From NCBI GenBank assembly GCA_016463045.1, contig JAEMSB010000288.1, positions 1 to 6,294 of the forward strand: a DNA stretch of 6,294 nt, in the 5' to 3' direction. The first letter of the stretch is position 1. Every line of letters begins with the position of its first letter. The DNA is from Niveispirillum sp. GTDB lineage: Bacteria; Pseudomonadota; Alphaproteobacteria; Azospirillales; Azospirillaceae. The notes under the pieces were generated by a model. That model made no database searches. It saw only the letters and a program-made list of their open reading frames with translations, and was not told the origin of the DNA. A program made the translations under genes and the position numbers. This document shows positions 1-5,179 of this stretch, piece after piece.

Positions 1-11
1 CCTTTGGCCCC

Positions 12-620
12 ATGATGATTGATGAAAAACGCCACGCCCCCGCCACGCTGCGCAACCGGCAACCGCTGCTGGATGCCCTGCGCCCGCATCTGCCGGAAAC
101 CGGACTGCTGCTGGAAATCGCCAGCGGCAGTGGGGAACATGCGGTTTTCCTGGCCGAAAACCTGCCAGCCCTGACGTTTCAGCCCAGCGACCCCGACGAA
201 GATGCCCGCGCCAGCATTCGCGCCTGGGCGGGGGAATCCGGCCTGCCCAACCTGTGCCCACCGCTAGCCCTGGACGCGGCCCGCCCCGATGCCTGGCCCG
301 ATATCCGGCCCGACGCCATCTTGTGCGTGAACATGATCCATATCGCACCCTGGGACGCCGCCATCGGCCTGTTCACGGGTGCGGGCCGTCTGCTGCAACC
401 GGGTGCGCCGCTCTGCCTTTACGGCCCCTATAAACGGGGTGGGCAGCATACCGCCGACAGCAACGCCGCCTTCGATGCCGATCTGAAGGCCCGCAACCCG
501 GCCTGGGGGGTGCGCGATCTGGAGCAGGTGACGGATCTTGCCGCCGCCAACGGCTTTACCGGACCGGACATCATTCAGATGCCCGCCAACAACCTGACCC
601 TGGCGTTCCGGCGCGGGTGA
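12..620 (+). CDS. DUF938 (UPF0585/METTL26-like) SAM-dependent methyltransferase
   Basis: Predicted 202-residue cytoplasmic class I methyltransferase of the DUF938 family; the physiological substrate of this family is not established to my knowledge. The SAM-binding motif I is visible as LLEIASGSGEHAVFLA (about residues 33-48), followed by the acidic post-motif LTFQPSDPDEDA (about 54-65) and the CVNMIHIAPW strand/loop (about residue 105 on). The family signature region LYGPYKRGGQHTADSN continues into an FDADLKARNPAWGVRD segment and ends with an NNLTLAFRR strand, so the domain is complete. The protein starts MMIDEKRHAPATLRNRQPLL, matching the usual family N-terminus, so ATG at 12 (or the adjacent ATG at 15) is the likely start. 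The ribosome binding site would lie largely outside the window, and the frame stays open to the left edge. It stops at TGA 618-620. It has no obvious functional link to the downstream genes. Confidence 0.9.
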   Translation: MMIDEKRHAPATLRNRQPLLDALRPHLPETGLLLEIASGSGEHAVFLAENLPALTFQPSDPDEDARASIRAWAGESGLPNLCPPLALDAARPDAWPDIRPDAILCVNMIHIAPWDAAIGLFTGAGRLLQPGAPLCLYGPYKRGGQHTADSNAAFDADLKARNPAWGVRDLEQVTDLAAANGFTGPDIIQMPANNLTLAFRRG

Positions 621-882
621 CAGCCTGCACCTTTTGGTTACCGGCACACCCCGGATGGTCTGATGCCGGTGTGCCACGAAGCGACCCTATGCGTCCGCTT
701 AAGCCGTCGCGTTCCTCAACATGACCTTGTCCGCTTCCGCCACAACGTCGCCTGATGACGACGCAGGGCAACTGCGCTCTTGATACTATCCAATTTTCAA
801 GCTAAAGGTGTTTTTAACAGCTTACATAACAATTAAAGATCGCTTGCAGAACTATCCACTAATGCCGCTCAGGTAGGTAGAG
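621..882 (+). promoter_or_regulatory. Gene-free stretch, AT-rich in its second half, with the probable promoter of the protease pair
   Basis: No credible gene lies here. After the inverted repeat, the first part has the GC-rich character of the flanks, and composition changes sharply to AT-rich from about 780 to 860. An extended -10-like element TGATACTAT (781-789) is present but has no good -35 partner. TTGATA (780-785) with TAAAGG (803-808) at 17 bp spacing is a weak alternative. A short AAGCT/AGCTT inverted repeat lies at 799-803 and 818-822. The composition shift and the lack of any other upstream space suggest the promoter of the downstream metalloprotease gene is here, but the exact element is unproven. 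Confidence 0.35.
643..675. terminator. Inverted repeat downstream of the methyltransferase gene
   Basis: GGCACACC (643-650) is perfectly complementary to GGTGTGCC (668-675), with a 17-base loop, starting 22 bases after the methyltransferase stop codon. No T-run follows (the next bases are ACGAAGCG), so it is not a classical intrinsic terminator. It may stabilise the 3' end of the transcript or be a weak or factor-assisted terminator. The left arm overlaps one copy of the 9-bp direct repeat ACCGGCACA. Confidence 0.35.
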
Positions 883-1629
883 ATGGATGTACGCATCGAT
901 AAATTGTGCACCACAGTTCTGTCGCTATGCCTCTGTCTTGCCCTGATGCCCGTACGGGCAACCGCGCTCCAGGTCCTTGTCCCCATGTCAGCCCGCGATG
1001 GCGCGGCGACGCAGGGGGAATGGCGTCAGGCGGAAATATGGGCCAAGGACCAGCGGGCGCTGACCTATTGGATTGACGCTGAGGAGTTGTGCGGACGCCA
1101 GCCTGCTCCAGCCACCCCCTGCGCCCGCGAAGCCACCGTTGTGGCCAGCTTGGCGGCGGCGGCCAGGGATTGGGAAAATGCCTGCCCCACATGCGGCGTA
1201 TCCTTTACCAGAACACTTGATCGGGATCGGGCCACATTCCGCGTACGGTATATTTCTGCCGTCCTGCTCCGGTCCGGCGAGAAACAGCAACCGGACTATG
1301 TCGCCCGTTCGTTTTATCCACGCTCGGAAATGAAGAACCGCGTCCTGCGGTTGTCACCCAGCTTTTTCTCCGGCCCCCTGGACCCGATTGGCGTCATGCG
1401 CCACGAGTTGGGGCATATTTTGGGATACGCGCACGAGAATAGCTGCGCCGGCAAGGTTAATGCCCTTCCCGCCAACCTGCGCAGCATAACCGTGACCCAA
1501 GCCGACGACCGGTCGGTGATGCGGCAGCCATGCGGAAACATGACAGCCGACGGCACTACGCCGCTGTCGGCGTTGGATATCGCGGACCACCGCAAAATCT
1601 ACGGCCCGGTCTTCGCCCCACCCGGCTGA
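883..1629 (+). CDS. Secreted metzincin-like (matrixin-type) zinc metalloprotease
   Basis: Predicted 248-residue exported zinc endopeptidase. Residues 1-28 form a signal peptide: basic start, hydrophobic core LCTTVLSLCLCLALM, and an ATA signal-peptidase I-like site before residue 29. The zinc motif HELGHILGYAH (174-184) gives ligands H174, H178 and H184 with catalytic E175. Downstream, SVM with M213 fits a metzincin Met-turn, and PLSALDIADHRKIYG (about 227-241) resembles the last helix of matrixin-like catalytic domains. The LTYWID strand near residue 60 resembles the first strand of that fold. Six cysteines remain after the signal (70, 80, 101, 104, 188, 217), enough for three disulfides, fitting a periplasmic or secreted enzyme. 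No separate propeptide or cysteine switch is evident. The ATG at 883 has an AGGTAGG-type Shine-Dalgarno at 871-877; the in-frame ATG at 862 is followed by a stop. Substrate unknown. The next gene follows 56 bp later on the same strand. Confidence 0.82.
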   Translation: MDVRIDKLCTTVLSLCLCLALMPVRATALQVLVPMSARDGAATQGEWRQAEIWAKDQRALTYWIDAEELCGRQPAPATPCAREATVVASLAAAARDWENACPTCGVSFTRTLDRDRATFRVRYISAVLLRSGEKQQPDYVARSFYPRSEMKNRVLRLSPSFFSGPLDPIGVMRHELGHILGYAHENSCAGKVNALPANLRSITVTQADDRSVMRQPCGNMTADGTTPLSALDIADHRKIYGPVFAPPG

Positions 1630-1685
1630 ACCCACGTATAAATGCAATCCGCCCGCAAAATCACGCAACATAAGGAGAGCCAGCC

Positions 1686-2900
1686 ATGACATCGCTGCTT
1701 ACCAACGGCCAGGTCAAGAAGGACACGGGAGAAATAATAGAGGCAACCGAAATCAAGGAAGGTGACCGTCTTTACTTTGATGGCAGCCCCGACAAGACCA
1801 TCACCGTCGCGTTTGCCGATATCGACTTTTTGCGGGCGGAGGATTCCGGGAACTCGTACCTGTTCGCCCTGACCCCGGCTGGCGAGAATCTGATCGGCGC
1901 TCTCGCCAAGGGCATGGGGATCCAGGACAGTGACGGCGGCATAGACATGGAGGGGGAAGAAGGTGAAGCCGCAGGTGCCGATCTGAGCCTCTCCGGCGCA
2001 TTGCAGGACCTGAAAAGTGGCGCAAGCTTTGTAGGAGAAAAGACATGGGATGCAGCAAAATTTGTAAAGCGAAACACCGTTGATCCGATTTACGATCCCG
2101 TTGCCGACACAGCCGAATGGCTGAAAAGGAAGACCTACGATAAAATCGTCAATCCGAACGACGATATTATCAACCCGGCATCCAAGGCCATTACGACGGA
2201 TAAGTTGGTGCCGGGCGATATACTGCTCAAAAAGATGCATGAAAGCGATACCGTCTCAGGCCTCATCTACAAGGCCCAGCTGGCTATCAATGGGCAGCGG
2301 GGCTATGTCGCGTCTGAACGTCTTACGCATGCGATGATTTATGTGGGTGGGGGAAAAGTAATCGAGGCCGTGGATAACGGTGTTGGCATTTCCCCTTTGC
2401 GAGCCTATAGCAGCTTCAATGACTGCAATTATAACGACTATGATTTTTATGTTATTCGCTGTAAGCACGACAATGTGCGGCAACTTGCCAGCAACGCCGC
2501 GAAGGGATTGCTATTTGACCACCTTGCCGCGACGATGAACCCATTTGAGAAATCAACGCCAGTTCGCGTTAAATACGCACATACCAGCCTATATCTTACC
2601 ATACTATATAAGTCCCTTGGCGGCGCCTTAAATACAGATAAGTTTATCGACCTTGCACGCGCCACGGTTGATTCAACGCAGAATTTCAAGAATGCACTCA
2701 ACACCAATGACAACCCGAAGCTGTTCTGTTCGGAGCTTGTGGCCTATTGCTACCATGTGGCAGCCGATGCTGCTGGCAAGAAGCGGTTTTTCAACGGATG
2801 GCAGCAGAATATTCTCGGCCCCGAACATCTCTATGTTTTTAGCCGCAATGACAGCCAGAATTTCGACTATATGGGGCGTCTAACCGCACACGCGTCCTGA
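1686..2900 (+). CDS. Multidomain protein with C-terminal permuted papain-fold (YiiX/LRAT/NlpC-P60-like) hydrolase domain
   Basis: A 404-residue protein. The C-terminal half (about 172-395) looks like the YiiX/YebB-type circularly permuted papain fold: VPGDILL (175-181), THAMIYVGGGKVIEA (214-228) with putative catalytic H215, and LFCSELVAYCY (346-356) with putative nucleophile C348. E227 may be the third polar residue. Such domains act as cysteine peptidases, amidases or acyl-transferring enzymes; the substrate cannot be told here. The N-terminus (1-70) is unrecognised and probably beta-rich. It is followed by an acidic Gly/Glu/Asp linker (80-99) and a helical repeat (112-160). No signal peptide or membrane segment is seen, so it is cytosolic or exported by a leaderless route. 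The start at 1686 is set by AAGGAGAG (1672-1679). It probably shares a transcript with the upstream metalloprotease. The gene uses ATA, TTA and CTA codons (for example near 2590-2635) and is more AT-rich than the flanks, suggesting transfer. Confidence 0.75.
   Translation: MTSLLTNGQVKKDTGEIIEATEIKEGDRLYFDGSPDKTITVAFADIDFLRAEDSGNSYLFALTPAGENLIGALAKGMGIQDSDGGIDMEGEEGEAAGADLSLSGALQDLKSGASFVGEKTWDAAKFVKRNTVDPIYDPVADTAEWLKRKTYDKIVNPNDDIINPASKAITTDKLVPGDILLKKMHESDTVSGLIYKAQLAINGQRGYVASERLTHAMIYVGGGKVIEAVDNGVGISPLRAYSSFNDCNYNDYDFYVIRCKHDNVRQLASNAAKGLLFDHLAATMNPFEKSTPVRVKYAHTSLYLTILYKSLGGALNTDKFIDLARATVDSTQNFKNALNTNDNPKLFCSELVAYCYHVAADAAGKKRFFNGWQQNILGPEHLYVFSRNDSQNFDYMGRLTAHAS
2019..2165 (+). repeat. 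Protein-level 11/19-residue tandem repeat inside the papain-fold gene
   Basis: Residues 112-160 hold three related 11-residue units: GASFVGEKTWD (112-122), AAKFVKRNTVD (123-133) and TAEWLKRKTYD (142-152). The shared pattern is A-x-[FW]-[VL]-x-x-x-T-x-D. The last two units are each followed by a related eight-residue spacer (PIYDPVAD, KIVNPNDD), so the second and third copies repeat with a 19-residue period and 8 of 17 aligned positions are identical. An 11-residue period with alternating hydrophobic and charged positions suggests amphipathic helices, which can bind membranes or partners. The copies have diverged at DNA level, so this is an old duplication, not slippage. Confidence 0.6.
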
Positions 2901-2910
2901 GGCCTCATTG

Positions 2911-2940
2911 GCGGGAACAGGCCTCAAGCTCTGTTCCCGC
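2911..2940 (+). terminator. Perfect 10-bp hairpin after the protease pair, probable transcription terminator
   Basis: GCGGGAACAG (2911-2920) and CTGTTCCCGC (2931-2940) are exact reverse complements separated by a 10-base loop, starting 10 bases after the stop codon of the papain-fold gene. The stem is GC-rich and strong, but the bases after it (TCCTGTGGGG) lack a T-run, so it is not a textbook intrinsic terminator. Its position between this transcription unit and the mod promoter supports a 3'-end role. GGCCTCA occurs both at 2901-2907 and at 2920-2926, overlapping the loop. Confidence 0.6.
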
Positions 2941-3003
2941 TCCTGTGGGGGGCGGCTATCCGCGGCAGTCGCTCTACGGCGTCTTGTAACCGGCACAAAC
3001 CGC

Positions 3004-3027
3004 CGTTGTATCTTTATGAACATAACG
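3004..3027 (+). promoter_or_regulatory. Candidate ModE operator upstream of modA
   Basis: CGTTGTAT (3004-3011), eight spacer bases, then ACATAACG (3020-3027) form an imperfect palindrome with 6 of 8 positions symmetric. As I recall it, the Escherichia coli modA operator has the halves CGTTATAT and ACATAACG with the same eight-base spacing, so the right half is identical and the left half differs at one position. ModE bound to molybdate represses modABC in the species studied. The site lies 38 bp before the modA start and abuts the best -10 candidate, as expected for a repressor site. No modE gene is in the window. Confidence 0.7.
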
Positions 3028-3032
3028 ATAAT
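3027..3032 (+). promoter_or_regulatory. Candidate -10 element of the modABC promoter
   Basis: GATAAT at 3027-3032 matches five of six positions of the sigma-70 -10 consensus. No convincing -35 hexamer sits at 16-18 bp; that space (about 3003-3010) is occupied by the left arm of the candidate ModE operator, for example CGTTGT. TTGTAT (3006-3011) with TAATCT (3029-3034) at 17 bp is an alternative pairing. Transcription would begin near 3039-3041, leaving a leader of about 25 bases. A repressor at the operator would cover the core promoter. Confidence 0.5.
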
Positions 3033-3064
3033 CTAGGGCACCGTGTTTACTGCCCCGGTGCACC

Positions 3065-3832
3065 ATGGCCCGTTTCCGCCTTTCCTCCTTTATCCTGGCA
3101 CTGTCGCTGGCCTTCGCGTCGCCGTCCCTGGCAAAGGACACGACGGTCTATGCCGCAACCAGCCTGAAGACGGCGCTGGACGAGGCGTTGGTGGCCTACC
3201 GGGATCAAACGGGGGGCACCGCCACCGCCGCCTATGCCGCCAGCTCTGCCCTGGCCAAACAGATCGAGGCGGGGGCGCCGGCGGATATCTTCATGTCCGC
3301 CGATCAGGAATGGATGGATTATCTGGTCAAGGCCGGGCTGGTGCAGGCCGACAGTCGCTTCACCTTTCTGGGCAATCAGCTGGTGCTGGTCATGGAGCGG
3401 TCGCAGGCAAGGCGCCTGACCATTGATGGCAATCTGGATATCACTGCCCTGCTGAATGGCCGGCGGCTGGCCGTGGGCGATGTCAATGCCGTGCCGGCGG
3501 GCCGCTATGCCAAGGCGGCACTGACCAAGCTGGGCCTGTGGTCGAAGGTCTCAGACAGGCTGGCGCCTGCCGAAAATGTCCGCGCCGCCTTGGCGCTCGT
3601 GGCGCGGGGGGAGGCCGGGGCCGGCATCGTCTATGCCACCGACGCGCGGGTTGAACCCGGCGTGGCCATTGTCGGCGTCTTCCCCGCCGACAGCCACGCC
3701 CCGATCGAGTATCCTGTTGCCCTGCTGAAGGGGGCAGACCAGGCCGCCAGCCAGCCGCTGCTGGATTTCCTGAAGACAGACGAAGGGCGGCGTCACTTCA
3801 TCAATCAGGGCTTCACGGTGCTGACCAAATAA
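3065..3832 (+). CDS. modA: Molybdate ABC transporter, periplasmic substrate-binding protein ModA
   Basis: A 255-residue periplasmic protein that captures molybdate (and usually tungstate) and delivers it to ModBC. Residues 1-23 are a signal peptide ending in SLA before KDTTVYAATS. Typical ModA signatures follow in order: AATSLKTAL (about 30-38, with the oxyanion-binding serine S33), YAASSALAKQIEAGAPADIFMSAD (split around 57-80, with serines S60/S61), QEWMDYL, FLGNQLVLV, VPAGRYAKAALTKLG, PAENVRAALALV, GEAGAGIVYATDA and the C-terminal EYPVALLKG...GFTVLTK. Length and motif order match full-length ModA. The ATG at 3065 gives a good signal peptide, but no clear Shine-Dalgarno precedes it (only CGGTG-like bases), so initiation may be weak. 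The stop TAA (3830-3832) overlaps the ATG of modB by one base, so the two are translationally coupled. It is first gene of modABC. Confidence 0.95.
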   Translation: MARFRLSSFILALSLAFASPSLAKDTTVYAATSLKTALDEALVAYRDQTGGTATAAYAASSALAKQIEAGAPADIFMSADQEWMDYLVKAGLVQADSRFTFLGNQLVLVMERSQARRLTIDGNLDITALLNGRRLAVGDVNAVPAGRYAKAALTKLGLWSKVSDRLAPAENVRAALALVARGEAGAGIVYATDARVEPGVAIVGVFPADSHAPIEYPVALLKGADQAASQPLLDFLKTDEGRRHFINQGFTVLTK

Positions 3833-4530
3833 TGGGAACCTTCACGGCGGAGGAAATGACGGCCATCTGGCTGTCGGTAAAGGTGGCCTGCTGGGCCACC
3901 GCCGTCAGCCTGGGGCCGGGCATCCTGGTCGCCTGGCTGCTGGCCCGCCGGTCCTTTCCGGGGCGTATCCTCTTGGATGCGCTGGTGCATCTGCCCCTGG
4001 TCCTGCCGCCGGTGGTGACGGGCTATCTGCTGCTGCTGCTGTTCGGGCGCAAGGGGCCGGTGGGGCAGGTTCTGGCCGAATTCGGGATCGTGTTTGCCTT
4101 CAACTGGACGGGGGCGGTCCTGGCCTGTTCGGTCATGGCCTTCCCCCTGCTGGTCCGCGCCATCCGCCTGTCGATGGACGCGGTGGATACACGGCTGGAG
4201 GATGCGGCGGCAGGGCTGGGTGCTCCGCCCTGGGCCGTGTTCCTGACCGTCACCCTGCCACTGTCCCTGCCCGGCATCCTGTCGGGTGCCATCCTGTGCT
4301 TTGCCAAGGCGCTGGGGGAGTTTGGGGCCACCATCACCTTCGTCGCGGCCATTCCCGGCGTGACCCAGACCCTGCCCGCCGCCATTTATGGCCTGACCCA
4401 GGTGCCGAGCGGCGATGCGGCGGCCCTGCGCCTGACCCTGGTCGCAGCCCTGATCGCTATCATCGCGGTAACGGCCAGCGAATTGCTGGCGCGGCGCGTG
4501 CGCCGGCGGGTGGAGGGGCGCGATGCTTGA
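3832..4530 (+). CDS. modB: Molybdate ABC transporter, membrane permease ModB
   Basis: A 232-residue inner-membrane permease, expected to form a homodimer that receives molybdate from ModA and is powered by ModC. Hydrophobic segments lie at roughly 12-37, 47-71, 85-107, 145-165 and 197-215, fitting the usual five-helix ModB core. The coupling EAA-like loop is EDAAAGLGAPPWAVFLTVTLP (123-143, one residue longer if L122 is included). The family stretches HLPLVLPPVVTGYLLLLLFGRKGP and KALGEFGATITFVAAIPG are both present (each quoted in the protein near 53-76 and 170-190). The ATG at 3832 overlaps the modA stop (ATAATG), and the N-terminus TAIWLSVKVA aligns with E. coli ModB, so this start is preferred over the in-frame ATG at 3856, whose GGAGG is only two bases away. 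The 3' end overlaps modC by eight bases. Confidence 0.95.
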   Translation: MGTFTAEEMTAIWLSVKVACWATAVSLGPGILVAWLLARRSFPGRILLDALVHLPLVLPPVVTGYLLLLLFGRKGPVGQVLAEFGIVFAFNWTGAVLACSVMAFPLLVRAIRLSMDAVDTRLEDAAAGLGAPPWAVFLTVTLPLSLPGILSGAILCFAKALGEFGATITFVAAIPGVTQTLPAAIYGLTQVPSGDAAALRLTLVAALIAIIAVTASELLARRVRRRVEGRDA

Positions 4531-5167
4531 CCTGTCGCTAACCCACCGGATCGGCACCTTTACGCTGACCGCCCACCTGTCCATCGGCCCTGGCGTCACG
4601 GCCATCACCGGCCCGTCGGGTGCCGGCAAGACCACGCTTCTATCCCTGATCGCCGGCCTTTCACGGCCCTCGGCGGGGCGCATCGTCCTGGATGGCAAGG
4701 TGCTGGTGGATACGGACAGCCGGACCTGGCTGCCCCCCCACCGCCGCCATGTCGGGCAGGTGTTTCAGGAGGCGCGTCTGTTCCCCCACCTGAATGTCCG
4801 CCACAATCTTCTCTATGGTCGGCTGTTTGGCGGGCGCGGGCGGGACGGGCCGACCCTGGATACCATCATCGATCTGCTGGACATCGCCCCCCTGCTGCGC
4901 CGCCGCCCCCGCGACCTGTCGGGCGGAGAACGCCAACGCGTGGCCATCGGTCGGGCGCTGCTGTCCAACCCCGCGCTGCTGCTGCTGGATGAGCCTCTTT
5001 CAGCCCTGGACCCCGCCCGCAAAGCCGAGCTGCTGCCCTACCTGCAGCGCCTACGCGACGGCACCGGCCTGCCCATACTCTACGTCACCCACCAGCGCGA
5101 AGAGGTGGCGGCCCTGGCGACGGCATGGCTGCGGGTCGAACAAGGCGTGGTGACAGTGGATCAGTAG
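4523..5167 (+). CDS. modC: Molybdate ABC transporter, ATP-binding protein ModC (short form without Mop/TOBE domain)
   Basis: A 214-residue ABC ATPase that drives molybdate import with ModB. All nucleotide-binding motifs are intact: Walker A GPSGAGKT (30-37), Q-loop Q82 in VGQVFQEARLFPHLNVRHNL (77-96, typical of ModC), signature LSGGE (132-136), Walker B LLLLDEP (152-158) with catalytic E157, D-loop SALD (160-163) and switch H190. The start at 4523 is preceded by GGAGGGG (4512-4518) inside modB, an eight-base overlap. Well-studied ModC proteins are about 350 residues and carry a C-terminal Mop/TOBE molybdate-binding domain. Here the protein ends at EQGVVTVDQ, right after the ATPase domain, and the opposite-strand deoC occupies the following DNA, so no remnant can be seen. 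The enzyme should still be an active ATPase but cannot sense molybdate through a regulatory domain. Short versions may be normal in this lineage. Confidence 0.93.
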   Translation: MLDLSLTHRIGTFTLTAHLSIGPGVTAITGPSGAGKTTLLSLIAGLSRPSAGRIVLDGKVLVDTDSRTWLPPHRRHVGQVFQEARLFPHLNVRHNLLYGRLFGGRGRDGPTLDTIIDLLDIAPLLRRRPRDLSGGERQRVAIGRALLSNPALLLLDEPLSALDPARKAELLPYLQRLRDGTGLPILYVTHQREEVAALATAWLRVEQGVVTVDQ

Positions 5168-5179
5168 CCGACTGTCACC
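5149..5179. terminator. Inverted repeat across the convergent modC/deoC ends, candidate terminator
   Basis: GGTGACAGT (5149-5157) and ACTGTCACC (5171-5179) are exact reverse complements with a 13-base loop that contains both stop codons (TAG of modC at 5165-5167; TGA of deoC at 5161-5163 on the minus strand). On the plus strand the stem is followed by TTCGTTTCC, a poor but T-leaning tail, so termination of the mod transcript is plausible. On the minus strand the tail is ACGCCTTG, without a T-run. Both arms are coding: one encodes VVTV of ModC, the other VTV of DeoC. Confidence 0.5.

Noticed and set aside
689..724. Tiny plus-strand frame of 11 codons in the gene-free stretch
   Set aside because: No ribosome binding site, very short, no detectable feature.
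1599..2240. Minus-strand open frame of 213 codons opposite the N-terminal half of the papain-fold gene
   Set aside because: The plus-strand gene has a good ribosome binding site and recognisable catalytic motifs in the continuation. The minus-strand product has no recognisable motif and no ribosome binding site that I can see.
3856..3858. Alternative in-frame ATG start for modB behind GGAGG
   Set aside because: GGAGG is only two bases from this ATG, too close to work well, and the longer N-terminus aligns with known ModB and couples to the modA stop.
3805..4698. Long minus-strand open frame of 297 codons opposite modA/modB/modC
   Set aside because: It is rich in Q, G, R, P and H, as expected from the antisense of GC-rich genes, and covers modB, whose identity is secure.
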